From NCBI RefSeq assembly GCF_041860085.1, contig NZ_CP124747.1, positions 5,603,001 to 5,667,000 on the forward strand: a stretch of 64,000 nucleotides of DNA, in the 5' to 3' direction. This stretch comes from Schlesneria sp. DSM 10557. Its GTDB lineage: Bacteria > Planctomycetota > Planctomycetia > Planctomycetales > Planctomycetaceae. Below are positions 7,298 to 18,034 of this stretch, piece after piece (position 1 is the first letter of the stretch; every line of letters starts with the position of its first letter). The position numbers and the translations under genes were made by a program. The notes below the pieces were generated by a model. The model searched no databases, had not been told where the DNA came from, and saw only the letters and a list, made by a program, of their open reading frames with translations.

Positions 7298-10051
7298 ATG
7301 GCGAGCAGATACAAACTGGCGAGTTGGATTGTTCTGGGCATCGTCGTGCAGGTAAGCATTATCCTGGGCACGATCTACTACATGGAGTCTCGCTTCGCCC
7401 AGGCGTTCTCAAGTCGGGACGCCCGTGGTTCCTCACGCGAGACCGATGACATTCGTCTAGAGCACGAGGATGTGCCGATCCCTCATCCGGCACAGTCGGA
7501 TGACGATGACGCTGCCGTTCACGTCTCCGAAATTGCCGAGTCACCGATTCCCGCGCCGCGAGTGCGGGAGTTGATCGAAATCGAACGAGGCTCTGCTACC
7601 GAAATCGCCAGATCGATCCGTGAACTTTTCGGAGACGGGATCAAAGTTTCTGCGATCGAAAGCAGTAGTTCCGTCGTTGTGATGGCTGATCGAAACACAA
7701 TCGATGACATCGTCGCATTCGTTCATGAAGTCTCAAGGCGCAGTCACGAACTGGACGAGTCACAGTCCGAGCCCCCGGCTGGTGAGCAATTGCCTGAACC
7801 CGAGGATGAGATTCCCGATTCCAATTCGGTCGGGGTGACTGACACCGAACCGGTCGGAATTGATCCGATCGAGCCAAGTGAGGAAGGGGCCGCACCAGGG
7901 AATGTGACGACGTTCTTCCGAGTTCGAAGTGGTTCCTCCAAGAACATCGCGACGACGATCAAAGAGGTGTTCGGAGCCTCGGTCAAGGTGATCCCGGAAC
8001 TCGAGAGCCAATCCGTGATTGTCGTCGCTGACCCGGCAACACAAGAACGTGTCAGCGATTTAGTGGAGAAAATCGAACCTGAGGCCAGAGAGCAGCCGGC
8101 CGGGAACCATTCGTCCGATGAGACAGACGATCCGTCGGCGGAAGGGGAGCAGGATGAGGCGATCGTCCATGGGATTGAGCCTCATCCGGTCGCCGATGCG
8201 CTGCCCTCAAACCTCTCCGACCGAGATCGAGTTTTCGCCGCAGAGGGCCCGATTGGTCTCCGCGAACCTCTGCCGCAGGATCATTCCTTTTCCGGCCTCT
8301 TCGTTCAGGATGCAGAGGATGCATCCTATGATCGACAGGCAAAACAGCTTGCCCGGCGGATTCGTGAGGCGAGGTCAGACGAGCGCCAGCGCCTGCTGCG
8401 GGAACTGGAAACCCTTACTGTTCGGCAATTCGAACATCGTCAGCAACTACGGCACCGAGAGTTTGAGTCCATCAGTCAACGACTTGAAAGACTGATCGCC
8501 AGCCACTCGCGACGTCAGGCTCATCAGGCCGAAATCGTCGAGCGACGGATCAAGGATCTGCTTGAGCCCGACGCGGATCTGCGCTGGGAGGAACCGGGTA
8601 CACGGGCAGAGCGTCTGGCCGACGTCGCTATTTCAGGGCCTCTTGGCGAAAGCGAAGCAGCGTTGCCACGCGACCCGGACACCAGAGTGACGACGCCCAA
8701 ACGCGAACCTGAGACTAGTGACTTAAGCGAGGCCGAGCCAACTTACAATGGAATCACCTTGAGCGACTGGTTGCGCATGCTGCAGACGGAACGAAACGAG
8801 GAAAAGGTTGCTGAGGCCGTTCTTGCGATGAACGCCCTCGCAGATCGGGCAGATTCCCAAGACTTGACCAGGGCCATCTTTCAAACGATTCGCCTCCAAA
8901 ACCCTGATCTGATCATTAGCGCCATGGGGGTTCCTCGCAATGGGATACCAGTGCCCAAAGAGCCGCAGGTGATCGTTCGAGGGCTTATGTATTTACTGAC
9001 AAAGCTCCCTGCCGAAATCGTCGTCACCGAACTCTTATCGGCTTTTCAGCATTCTTCAGAAAAGGAGTCAACGCGAGAGTTTCTCGGCTGGTTTTTGTAT
9101 TCGCTTCAGCACGACACGATCTCAATCTCGAGTTCCAGGGGGCATTCTGCTTTCCCGGACTCCGTCTCGTCGGAGGAAGCAAAGCAACGTCTCAAAGCAG
9201 AAATTCGTCGCCATTCGAGGGAATTCATCAGCAGAATCGTTGCCATCGCCACCATAGATGACAGTCTGACAAACTGGTCGGTCCGGTGTGCCGAAACGAT
9301 TCTTCGGATGAGCGGAGAGTCCATTAAATCCTATCCTGAACTTGTTCCGCTTGCGGAGCGATCACTGGAACCGCTCCCGACGGAATTGGGGACGATGAAA
9401 CTGAGCTCGCCCTTCTATCAGGGACCTTTTGCCGCATTGCTGCTGGCCGAAAGCGGTTTGAAAACTTCTGAGGTTCTCGCGTATGCGGAGAAGCTGTTGG
9501 CGACCGAGTTTGAAAACGGTATCCGGTGCGTCGTCGCGATCGCTCCTCATTCATCCGGCGCAGTGGATCTACTGAATAAAATTCTGGACCGGCACTCGAA
9601 GGTGTTTGATGAGTACTACGCCGCAGTCCGGAAGGAAAACGATGTCCTCAATCCCTACAGTTCTGCTCCAGCACATATCACGGGACCCATTCATGAGGTC
9701 GCGAGGATCATGAGTGCCCTCGGCGAGATGGGGACTGCTGCCAGTCCATCGCTTCCAAGGCTAAAGCATTACGCTGAATCAGAAATGTTTCGGTACCATC
9801 GAGTGTCGCTCCGGGAGCTTTCAGCGCCGCCAGGAGGACGGGGTATCGGGAGGGGGAGGGAATTCTCACTGCAAGATCTCGCCAGGGAAACGATCGTGAA
9901 AATCGAGAAGGCAAAGGCGCAGCTGGACCGCGAAACAGTTCCAGTTGAGGACGGAAAGGCAACAGGAGACCACTCGCCCACAGACCAGGACGGACTTGAC
10001 GAGCAGCCCCGGGATGATGCGCAAATTCCGTCAAATGGACGGGTCGACTAG
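7298..10051 (+). CDS. Single-pass membrane protein with two secretin-N-like domains and a C-terminal helical-repeat region
   Basis: About 917 residues. A transmembrane helix (residues 6-26) is followed by an acidic spacer and two related modules at about residues 90-146 and 206-258. Each has the pattern hydrophobic strand, ATEIARSIRELFG-type helix, then KVSAIESSSSVVVMAD or KVIPELESQSVIVVAD strands, a second helix and a conserved VADxxT-like turn. This is the fold pattern of secretin short N-domains (NolW-like). A charged coiled coil follows (about 345-425), then from about residue 480 an alpha-helical region resembling HEAT repeats. No secretin pore domain is present. The start is uncertain: ATG 7298 puts the anchor at the N-terminus, but ATG 7268, ATG 7250 and GTG 7139 (overlapping the kinase) are in frame. 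It lies just downstream of the kinase and may belong to the same signalling unit. Confidence 0.7.
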   Translation: MASRYKLASWIVLGIVVQVSIILGTIYYMESRFAQAFSSRDARGSSRETDDIRLEHEDVPIPHPAQSDDDDAAVHVSEIAESPIPAPRVRELIEIERGSATEIARSIRELFGDGIKVSAIESSSSVVVMADRNTIDDIVAFVHEVSRRSHELDESQSEPPAGEQLPEPEDEIPDSNSVGVTDTEPVGIDPIEPSEEGAAPGNVTTFFRVRSGSSKNIATTIKEVFGASVKVIPELESQSVIVVADPATQERVSDLVEKIEPEAREQPAGNHSSDETDDPSAEGEQDEAIVHGIEPHPVADALPSNLSDRDRVFAAEGPIGLREPLPQDHSFSGLFVQDAEDASYDRQAKQLARRIREARSDERQRLLRELETLTVRQFEHRQQLRHREFESISQRLERLIASHSRRQAHQAEIVERRIKDLLEPDADLRWEEPGTRAERLADVAISGPLGESEAALPRDPDTRVTTPKREPETSDLSEAEPTYNGITLSDWLRMLQTERNEEKVAEAVLAMNALADRADSQDLTRAIFQTIRLQNPDLIISAMGVPRNGIPVPKEPQVIVRGLMYLLTKLPAEIVVTELLSAFQHSSEKESTREFLGWFLYSLQHDTISISSSRGHSAFPDSVSSEEAKQRLKAEIRRHSREFISRIVAIATIDDSLTNWSVRCAETILRMSGESIKSYPELVPLAERSLEPLPTELGTMKLSSPFYQGPFAALLLAESGLKTSEVLAYAEKLLATEFENGIRCVVAIAPHSSGAVDLLNKILDRHSKVFDEYYAAVRKENDVLNPYSSAPAHITGPIHEVARIMSALGEMGTAASPSLPRLKHYAESEMFRYHRVSLRELSAPPGGRGIGRGREFSLQDLARETIVKIEKAKAQLDRETVPVEDGKATGDHSPTDQDGLDEQPRDDAQIPSNGRVD

Positions 10052-10525
10052 GGGACCGGCGGCAATCGCGAGGGGAGTTCGCTGGAGGAATTTTTTCAGC
10101 AGCACGCATTCCGGGGAGGTGACCGCTGCGCTATGCAGGTGTGCATATTGCCTGGAAAAAATATGTTCTCCGAATTGTGCCAACGTGTGTTCTTCACGGA
10201 TGTGTTTTGGTTACTTGAGGACAATTAGCAGTCCCGTCGTCAGAACGCCCGAATCGTCCAACTTGTGGGCCTCCCATGAAAATCACCCCTCCCTGCGTCG
10301 TTGAATCAGAATTCAATTTTCTTCAGAACGATCTTCTTCAGATGGCGGGGGCTATTCACTGGGGAAGAGAGGTCGTCGGCGGCACATGAGTTGCCCGGTT
10401 TTCTGAGCGTCTGATTTTCCCGGGCGATGGTGTCCCACTGGCTGCATCTGGTCGGTTTCCGTGCAGCAGTTTGAACCGGGAGGCACCATGAACTAGGATC
10501 AGGATCGACTCAGGAGAAACCGAAA
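10052..10525. other. 474-base intergenic region
   Basis: No gene, terminator or repeat could be supported. Short open frames here are shadows or lack ribosome sites. The last 20 bases hold the strong AGGAG that serves the downstream TTG start. Confidence 0.5.
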
Positions 10526-13500
10526 TTGACTTGGCGCACCGTCCTTTCCCATGCATTCCTTACCATCATCCTCTCGGGAATGGTTGCCGTCGCGTACGCA
10601 CAGGAGAAAGCCTCGGGGGATGATCCTCTACCGGCGAAGTCCACAAATGCGGCGACAAAGAACGGGAGTGAACTGACTCTTGAAGCGATTCAGGAACGGG
10701 TCAAGACTGTTGAGGAAAACAATGAGCTTGAGGCCGGTGTCAAAGCCAGGATTCTCGACAACTATGCCAAGACGCTGGTGCAGTTGAAGCAAGCCTCTGA
10801 TGCCACTGCTCTCGGTGAGCAGTACGCTCGTCTGACCCGTGAAGCCCCCGAGACGCTGCAGCAAATCAAGCTGCAACTAGCGAAACCGGCCCCCCCGACT
10901 GCACCCGTGATCGCGCCTGACGCGACTCTAGCGCAGCTCCAGTCGATGCTGACCCAGGCGGAAAGTAATTTCACCGAGGCACAGAAGTCCCTACAGAGTC
11001 TCAAGGAGGAGCCTAAACGCCGGGCTGATCTGCGACTCGAGATTCCTAAAAATGCGGACTCGGCCAAGCAGCAACTCGCCGATATCGAGAAGCAGCTTGA
11101 GACCAAGCCCGCACCGGGTGAGTCAGCTGATTTAACAAATTCCGTGCATGCCTATCTTGAGGCACGTAAGCGAGCCATCACTGCAGAAATGGCGACGGCG
11201 CAGATCGAGTTGCAATACTTTGACTCGACGGGCGATCTCTTGTCGGCCCAGCGCGACCGCGCCGCACAGCGTGTGCTGGAAACGGAAGAACACGCCAAAG
11301 CACTTCGTGCCATCGTCAATGACCGTCGCCGGCAGGAGGCGGATCAGCAGGCGATTGAAGCGACTCGCGCATCTGTCCAGGCCCATCCCGCTGTGCGGAA
11401 AATTGCCGAGGTCAACGCTGCTCTTGCCAGCCGACGTCGGACGCTCGCCACGACCATCGAGAGGACGGCTCATGAAGTCGAACACCTGGATCAGGTCGTT
11501 CAGTTAATGGACGAGCAGTTCAACCGGATTTCCAAGCGATACGACACTGCGGGTACGACAGAAGCCATTGGACTGTTGCTGCGCAAGCAACGCGACGATC
11601 TGCCGAATCGAACCTCAAATGTGCAGGAAATCAATCGAAGGACGGCACTGATCGCAGAAGTGTGTCTGGAGTTGATCGACGACGAAGAAAAGCGAAGCGA
11701 TCTGGCGACGATCGATCGACACGTCAAAGCGATCATGACTCACCTGCAACCTCCAATTCCCGAAAACGAAAAGGAGTACCTGCAGGAGAGTATCAGGCAG
11801 GTGCTGGAAGCTCAGCGTGACCTGTATGACTCACTGATTGCGGACACGAACAGCTATCTGGACAATCTGGTCGAAGCGGATGTCCGACAGCGACAGTTAA
11901 TTTCCAAGGTCGACGAATATGCCGCGTATGCCGACGAACGAATTCTCTGGATTCGCAGTGCGAAAATCCTGGGGCTTGCAGATCTGCATCAGTTGATGCC
12001 GGCGATCAGCTGGCTGGTGAATGGAGAAAACTGGGTCACGGTCGGATACGCGATCTGGAATGACGTTTTGGACCGCCCTCTCCAGGCCTTGCTGCTCCTG
12101 GCCGCCTTCCTGATCCTCGTTTTGTTCCGGCGATTTCTTCGCACGAAGATCACGCAACTCGGGGAAATCGCCGCTCGCAGTAACAACACGGCCTTCTATC
12201 CAACGCTCTGGGTTCTCTTGATCACCGGATTGCTCGCGATCCAGTGGCCCTCGATCCTGTATTACGTCGGACACGCTTTAACGGCGACCGAACGAGGATC
12301 CGAATTCATTCATGCGGTCGGGCAGGGGCTGCGCAAAGCGGGGGTCATCTATGCAACATTCGAGATGCTGCGGCTCGTGTGTCGTCGGCACGGTCTCGGA
12401 GAAGACCATTTCGGCTGGAACAAGACGAGTACGCGGCTGCTTCGCTCCGCAATCTCGTGGTTCATGGTGTGTGGCCTTCCTCTAATCCTGATTGTGACCA
12501 TCACGGAATCTCAGTCCAACGAGTCGATCAAGAACTCGCTTGGTCGGCTGGCGTTTCTGGGGACCCTGATCGCATTGATGGCCTCGGCCCACTCTGTGAT
12601 GCAGCCGGTGGGTGGGGCCCTCGAGTTTGCATACGCGGCCGCTCCTAAAGCCTGGGCCACGCAGTTGAAGACCGTGTGGTACGTTCTGACGCTGTTGTGT
12701 CCGCTGTCTCTCGGCATTCTGTCACTGTCCGGCTATCACTACACCTCGGTTCAACTTGCCTGGCGATTGCTGGCAACGTTCTGGCTGGTGATCGGGCTGT
12801 TAATTGTCCACGCGACGCTGATTCGCTGGTCCTTGCTTTCGTACCGTGACCTGGCGATGCGGAAGGCTCGCGAGCGTCGTGCCGAAGCGGCTGCGGGGGG
12901 AACGCCTGCGGGGACACCCATCGCCGCCGCAGCCTCATTGCCGGGGAAGACGCAGGAAGAGGTTGCTCTTTCCGATATCAACAAACAGTCCCGCAAGGCT
13001 CTGCAACTGTTCATGGCGGTCGGCATGGCGATCGGGGTCTGGCTGGTGTGGGGCGATATCATGCCCGCACTCGGGGCGTTGCGGAATATCGAACTGTGGA
13101 TGGTGGAAACGGCCAGTACGGACGGATCGGCTTCGACGACTGTCCTCAAGCCAGTGACGCTGGCCGACGTGCTGCTGGCGATCGTCATCGGATCGCTGAC
13201 ATTCACGGCCAGTCGCAATCTCCCCAGCTTGCTGGAAATCGCGTTGTTGCAGCGACTGCCACTCGATGCCGGGGTGCGCTACGCGATTACGACTGTGATC
13301 CAATACGCCATCACCGCTGCGGGGCTGGTCACCGCGTTTGGCGTGATGGGGATTGGGTGGAATAAAGTGCAATGGCTCGTAGCGGCCATCGGCGTGGGAT
13401 TAGGGTTCGGGTTGCAGGAAATCTTTGCCAATTTCATTTCAGGTTTAATCCTGTTGTTCGAGCAACCCGTACGGCTGGGCGATATCGTCACCGTGGGGGA

Positions 13501-14008
13501 TGTCTCGGGGAACGTAACGCGGATTCAGATGCGCGCCACAACCATCACCGACTGGGATATGCGTGAGTTAGTGGTACCAAACAAAGAGTTCATCACCAGT
13601 CGGGTGATGAACTGGACGCTTTCGAGCAAAGTCTCACGCATGAGTATCACGGTCAACGTGACTCACGAAGCCAATCCCGATCGCGTCCGAAGTCTGCTGA
13701 TGGAGATTGCCACCCGAAATCCGCTGGTCATCAAAGAGCCGGCACCTCATGCGCTGCTGGATGACTTTGGCACGAACTCACTCACATTCATTCTGCGGGT
13801 CTACATGGCTACGCGAGGAGATTATCTCGAACTGCGTCACGGCCTGCTCACGGAAATCGCCCGTGAATTTGAACGAGAAAACATCGAGTTCGCCTTCCCT
13901 TTGCGGGAAATTCACATTCGTCCCGCAGGCTTCGACCACATGAACTCGGCTCTCAACGGCAGCCTGGCGGGTGCCTCAACACACCACCAGGACGGCAAAC
14001 CGGCTTAG
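10526..14008 (+). CDS. Giant MscS-family mechanosensitive channel (MscK/KefA-like)
   Basis: 1160 residues. A signal peptide with cleavage near AYAQ (residue 25) leads into a long coiled-coil periplasmic region (to about residue 490) rich in Glu, Gln and Arg. Several transmembrane helices follow, then the MscS core at about residues 915-1040: the pore-lining helix region GVGLGFGLQEIFANFISG, then FEQPVRLGDIVTVGDVSGNV and TTITDWDMRELVVPNKEFIT of the beta domain, and a C-terminal alpha/beta domain. Such channels release solutes on osmotic downshock. The start is TTG at 10526; it is chosen because AGGAG lies 9 bases upstream and because it gives a complete signal peptide with no ATG alternative before it. 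The size is close to MscK-type proteins. It may be co-transcribed with the following gene (110 bases away). Confidence 0.9.
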   Translation: MTWRTVLSHAFLTIILSGMVAVAYAQEKASGDDPLPAKSTNAATKNGSELTLEAIQERVKTVEENNELEAGVKARILDNYAKTLVQLKQASDATALGEQYARLTREAPETLQQIKLQLAKPAPPTAPVIAPDATLAQLQSMLTQAESNFTEAQKSLQSLKEEPKRRADLRLEIPKNADSAKQQLADIEKQLETKPAPGESADLTNSVHAYLEARKRAITAEMATAQIELQYFDSTGDLLSAQRDRAAQRVLETEEHAKALRAIVNDRRRQEADQQAIEATRASVQAHPAVRKIAEVNAALASRRRTLATTIERTAHEVEHLDQVVQLMDEQFNRISKRYDTAGTTEAIGLLLRKQRDDLPNRTSNVQEINRRTALIAEVCLELIDDEEKRSDLATIDRHVKAIMTHLQPPIPENEKEYLQESIRQVLEAQRDLYDSLIADTNSYLDNLVEADVRQRQLISKVDEYAAYADERILWIRSAKILGLADLHQLMPAISWLVNGENWVTVGYAIWNDVLDRPLQALLLLAAFLILVLFRRFLRTKITQLGEIAARSNNTAFYPTLWVLLITGLLAIQWPSILYYVGHALTATERGSEFIHAVGQGLRKAGVIYATFEMLRLVCRRHGLGEDHFGWNKTSTRLLRSAISWFMVCGLPLILIVTITESQSNESIKNSLGRLAFLGTLIALMASAHSVMQPVGGALEFAYAAAPKAWATQLKTVWYVLTLLCPLSLGILSLSGYHYTSVQLAWRLLATFWLVIGLLIVHATLIRWSLLSYRDLAMRKARERRAEAAAGGTPAGTPIAAAASLPGKTQEEVALSDINKQSRKALQLFMAVGMAIGVWLVWGDIMPALGALRNIELWMVETASTDGSASTTVLKPVTLADVLLAIVIGSLTFTASRNLPSLLEIALLQRLPLDAGVRYAITTVIQYAITAAGLVTAFGVMGIGWNKVQWLVAAIGVGLGFGLQEIFANFISGLILLFEQPVRLGDIVTVGDVSGNVTRIQMRATTITDWDMRELVVPNKEFITSRVMNWTLSSKVSRMSITVNVTHEANPDRVRSLLMEIATRNPLVIKEPAPHALLDDFGTNSLTFILRVYMATRGDYLELRHGLLTEIAREFERENIEFAFPLREIHIRPAGFDHMNSALNGSLAGASTHHQDGKPA

Positions 14009-14118
14009 CAAGTTTGATTCAGGGGCGGACTAGGTCGTGAACCGATCCCGTCTGGTTCCTGCGTTTGCGGTGCGATAGAATCGGACGGATTGAATTTGCT
14101 CAAACTGGAGATGCCGCG

Positions 14119-16218
14119 ATGTTCGTGGAGCGACTTCTGACAGATCACCGGGCACGGTCGTGCTCGATTATTCCCGCCCCACCCGCGATGCGGGAAAGCC
14201 TGTCTGTAAGACAGCCGCAGTCCCGTCATTGCTGCGTTTCAACTTTCCGCCCCGCTGGAGTCGTCTGGCTGGTGCTGGCTGTTCTGACCCTGGGGATCGG
14301 GGGAGTGTTCGCACAGTCAGAGCCGGATGAAACGGCTGCCGATCCTGATGCACCACCCAGCCTGTCGGCGACTCAGGAAGCGATCGAGATGCGGTATCGC
14401 CGCTTTGAGATCACCCTGGAACAACTGAGCGACTATCTGCGTAAGACCGATGCCACCCGGTCCGAACTGTTGTTGCGTGCGATCGGCAAAAGTAAGGAAG
14501 GTCGAATCACGGACCAGTTCAAATCACTCACCGAACTGCTGAAGAAAGACCAGTTGGGGGACGCGGTCGAACGGCAGGAAATGGTTGTGGCCGAGCTCCA
14601 ATCGCTGCTCGAACTCTTGATGAGCGAGGCTCGAAAGGACGACCTCGAGCAGGAAAAGAAACGCATTCAGGAACTGATCAAGGACGTCACCAAGCTCATC
14701 GGTAAGGAAACCGACGCGCGAGCGAATACCGAGCGGGGGGCGAACGCTGCGGAACTGCAGAACCAGCAGAAGCAGGTTTCTGATGAGACGAAAAAACTCG
14801 CTGAGAAAATCAAATCCCAGGATGCAGCCAAAAAAGGAGCTGATTCCTCGACGGAAAAAGAGGCGGGAAAGAATGCCGACAAATCGAACGGCAAATCTGG
14901 AGACGATCAATCCGAAAAGAAAGAATCCGATCCACAGGACGGAGAAGAATCGGACAACGCTGACAAGCCAGACAGTGGCGACGACTCTCAGGAGGGAAAG
15001 CAGCCCTCGCCCGACCAAAAGGGAAAGTCGAGTCAAAAGGGGCAAAAACCGAGCGGCGCCAACGGCGAACAGAAGCCAGCGGATGCCGAGAAACCCGCTG
15101 GCGATGATGATGCGAAACCCGAGGAAAGGGAAAAGGGTTCGACTGAAGACGAAGGGGCACCAAAGTCGGATGACCCTGAACAGTCCAAAGACGCTCAGGA
15201 AAAATCGCAGAACGGGAAGCAGGGGAAACCTCAGCCCGGAAAGAAACCCACTGGCAAGCCCCAGAAAGGAAAGCCCCAGCAGGGAAAGCCGCAGGAGGGT
15301 GAACCTCAGGAAGGACAGGAACAGCAGGAGCAACAAGAGGGACAAGAGCAGCAGTCCGACTCGCAAGAGCAGGAATCAAGTCCTCAAAAGCAGCCCCAGA
15401 AGACCGCGGGACGTGACGAAATTGAGCGAGCCCGACAGGAAATGGATCGTGCAATTGAAGAGCTGAAGCGGAATAACCGCAAGGGGGCTTCCGACAAGCA
15501 GGATCAGGCCATTGCCGAACTGATGAAAGCGAAAGAGAAGCTGGAAGAAATTCTCCGTCAGTTACGGGAAGAAGAACGTGAGATGGTGCTGGCGCAACTG
15601 GAAGCTCGCTTCCGCGACATGCTGCAAAAGCAGGAGGCCGTCAATAACGCGACTCTCGCGATTCACGCGGTGCCCGTCGACAATCGGACCGATCGCCATC
15701 GGAATCGATCGGTCGAGCTGGCTCGAAATGAAGAAGAGATTTCATTGCTGGCCGCGAAGGCCCTGACACTGCTCAAGGAAGAAGGTTCTTCCGTTGCCTT
15801 CCCGGAAGCGGTCGAGCAGATTCGGGACGACATGCTGACGGTCGCACGTCGACTGGAACGAGTGGACGTTGCCGAGATTACCCAGAACATCGAAGAAGAT
15901 ATCGTGGAAGGATTGCGGGAAATCATCGAAGCGCTGCAGAAGGAAATTGAGAAAGCCAAAGACAAAAAGCAGGAACAGCAACAGCAGCAACAACAACCCC
16001 AGGAACGGCAGAAGGAACTCGTCAATAAGCTGGCGGAGCTGAAGATGTTGCGTTCGCTGCAATATCGGGTGAACCGGCGGACGAAACTGCTGGGCCGAAT
16101 GGTCGATGGTGAGCAGGCGCTGGACGGGGATATTCTCAATCAATTGCGGCAATTGTCGGATCGACAGTCCAAGGTCCAACGTGCCACGTACGATCTTTCG
16201 ACCGGCAGGACGGAATAG
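14119..16218 (+). CDS. Membrane-anchored coiled-coil protein with Lys/Glu/Gln/Pro-rich centre
   Basis: 699 residues. A hydrophobic segment (about 45-65) ending in FAQ could be an anchor or a signal peptide with a long n-region. Residues 85-230 form coiled coil. Residues about 235-435 are low-complexity and hydrophilic, with many KGKPQQGKPQ-like units and runs of Gln and Glu. Residues 435-690 return to charged coiled coil containing an 8-Gln tract. No enzyme domain was recognised. The ATG at 14119 has GGAG 8 bases upstream; an in-frame upstream ATG (14065) lacks one. A strong terminator follows at 16268. Similar proteins occur near large envelope genes in planctomycetes, and a structural envelope role is possible but unproven. 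Confidence 0.75.
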   Translation: MFVERLLTDHRARSCSIIPAPPAMRESLSVRQPQSRHCCVSTFRPAGVVWLVLAVLTLGIGGVFAQSEPDETAADPDAPPSLSATQEAIEMRYRRFEITLEQLSDYLRKTDATRSELLLRAIGKSKEGRITDQFKSLTELLKKDQLGDAVERQEMVVAELQSLLELLMSEARKDDLEQEKKRIQELIKDVTKLIGKETDARANTERGANAAELQNQQKQVSDETKKLAEKIKSQDAAKKGADSSTEKEAGKNADKSNGKSGDDQSEKKESDPQDGEESDNADKPDSGDDSQEGKQPSPDQKGKSSQKGQKPSGANGEQKPADAEKPAGDDDAKPEEREKGSTEDEGAPKSDDPEQSKDAQEKSQNGKQGKPQPGKKPTGKPQKGKPQQGKPQEGEPQEGQEQQEQQEGQEQQSDSQEQESSPQKQPQKTAGRDEIERARQEMDRAIEELKRNNRKGASDKQDQAIAELMKAKEKLEEILRQLREEEREMVLAQLEARFRDMLQKQEAVNNATLAIHAVPVDNRTDRHRNRSVELARNEEEISLLAAKALTLLKEEGSSVAFPEAVEQIRDDMLTVARRLERVDVAEITQNIEEDIVEGLREIIEALQKEIEKAKDKKQEQQQQQQQPQERQKELVNKLAELKMLRSLQYRVNRRTKLLGRMVDGEQALDGDILNQLRQLSDRQSKVQRATYDLSTGRTE

Positions 16219-16267
16219 CGAGCCGTCCTCGCGCGATCACGGATCGGCGGATCTCCAATACGTTGAA

Positions 16268-16304
16268 GTCCACTGGTATGACCACGTCTCACCAGTGGAC
16301 TTTT
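16268..16304 (+). terminator. Rho-independent terminator
   Basis: A perfect 10-bp stem, GTCCACTGGT (16268-16277) with ACCAGTGGAC (16291-16300), encloses a 13-base loop and is followed by TTTT. It ends the coiled-coil gene 50 bases upstream and may also slow transcripts of the convergent epimerase gene. Confidence 0.75.
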
Positions 16305-16355
16305 CAGTTCGTTACACCTGATCCGCAGTGCGTCACCTCTGCAGAATCAGAAGCC

Positions 16356-17627
<1,272 letters not shown>

Positions 17628-18034
17628 TTCTCGCCTCACGTGAGTAGTTAGTCGGGATCGTCGTGGGAAGATATATAACCGAAGAATAGGGGCCTGTCGC
17701 GGGAGCAATGGTTTGATGAGTGGTGACCGTGAACAGTCGAGGGCATCCGAACAATCGCTGCCGCGATTTGATTTCGTGCCTGACCGTGTTCCGGGTGACA
17801 ATCGGTCCGCTTGTTAATCAGGAACGTTACGGTCAATATTCTGTCTTCCTGCCAAGTTTCGATCCGTGAACGTGCTGTCCAGCGGGGTGGGAGTGTGCCC
17901 GGTCTGCGATGGATCCCCGCCTGATGCGAATCAGAGGGATGAACCAGCAATGGACGACGCTCCGGCCCCCTTGCGAAACAGGCGCAGTCGCTGTGGAAGA
18001 GTTTTTTTCATCTGAAATATCGGAAGAATGTGTC
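17628..18034. other. Divergent intergenic region of the uronate gene pair
   Basis: 407 bases that must carry promoters for both genes. No clear operator palindrome or promoter box was found. Confidence 0.45.

Noticed and set aside
14524-15466. Long open frames on the opposite strand (280 codons, Leu-rich) and in another plus frame (227 codons)
   Set aside because: They are shadows of the low-complexity Lys/Glu/Gln-coding sequence; neither has a ribosome site or a protein-like domain.
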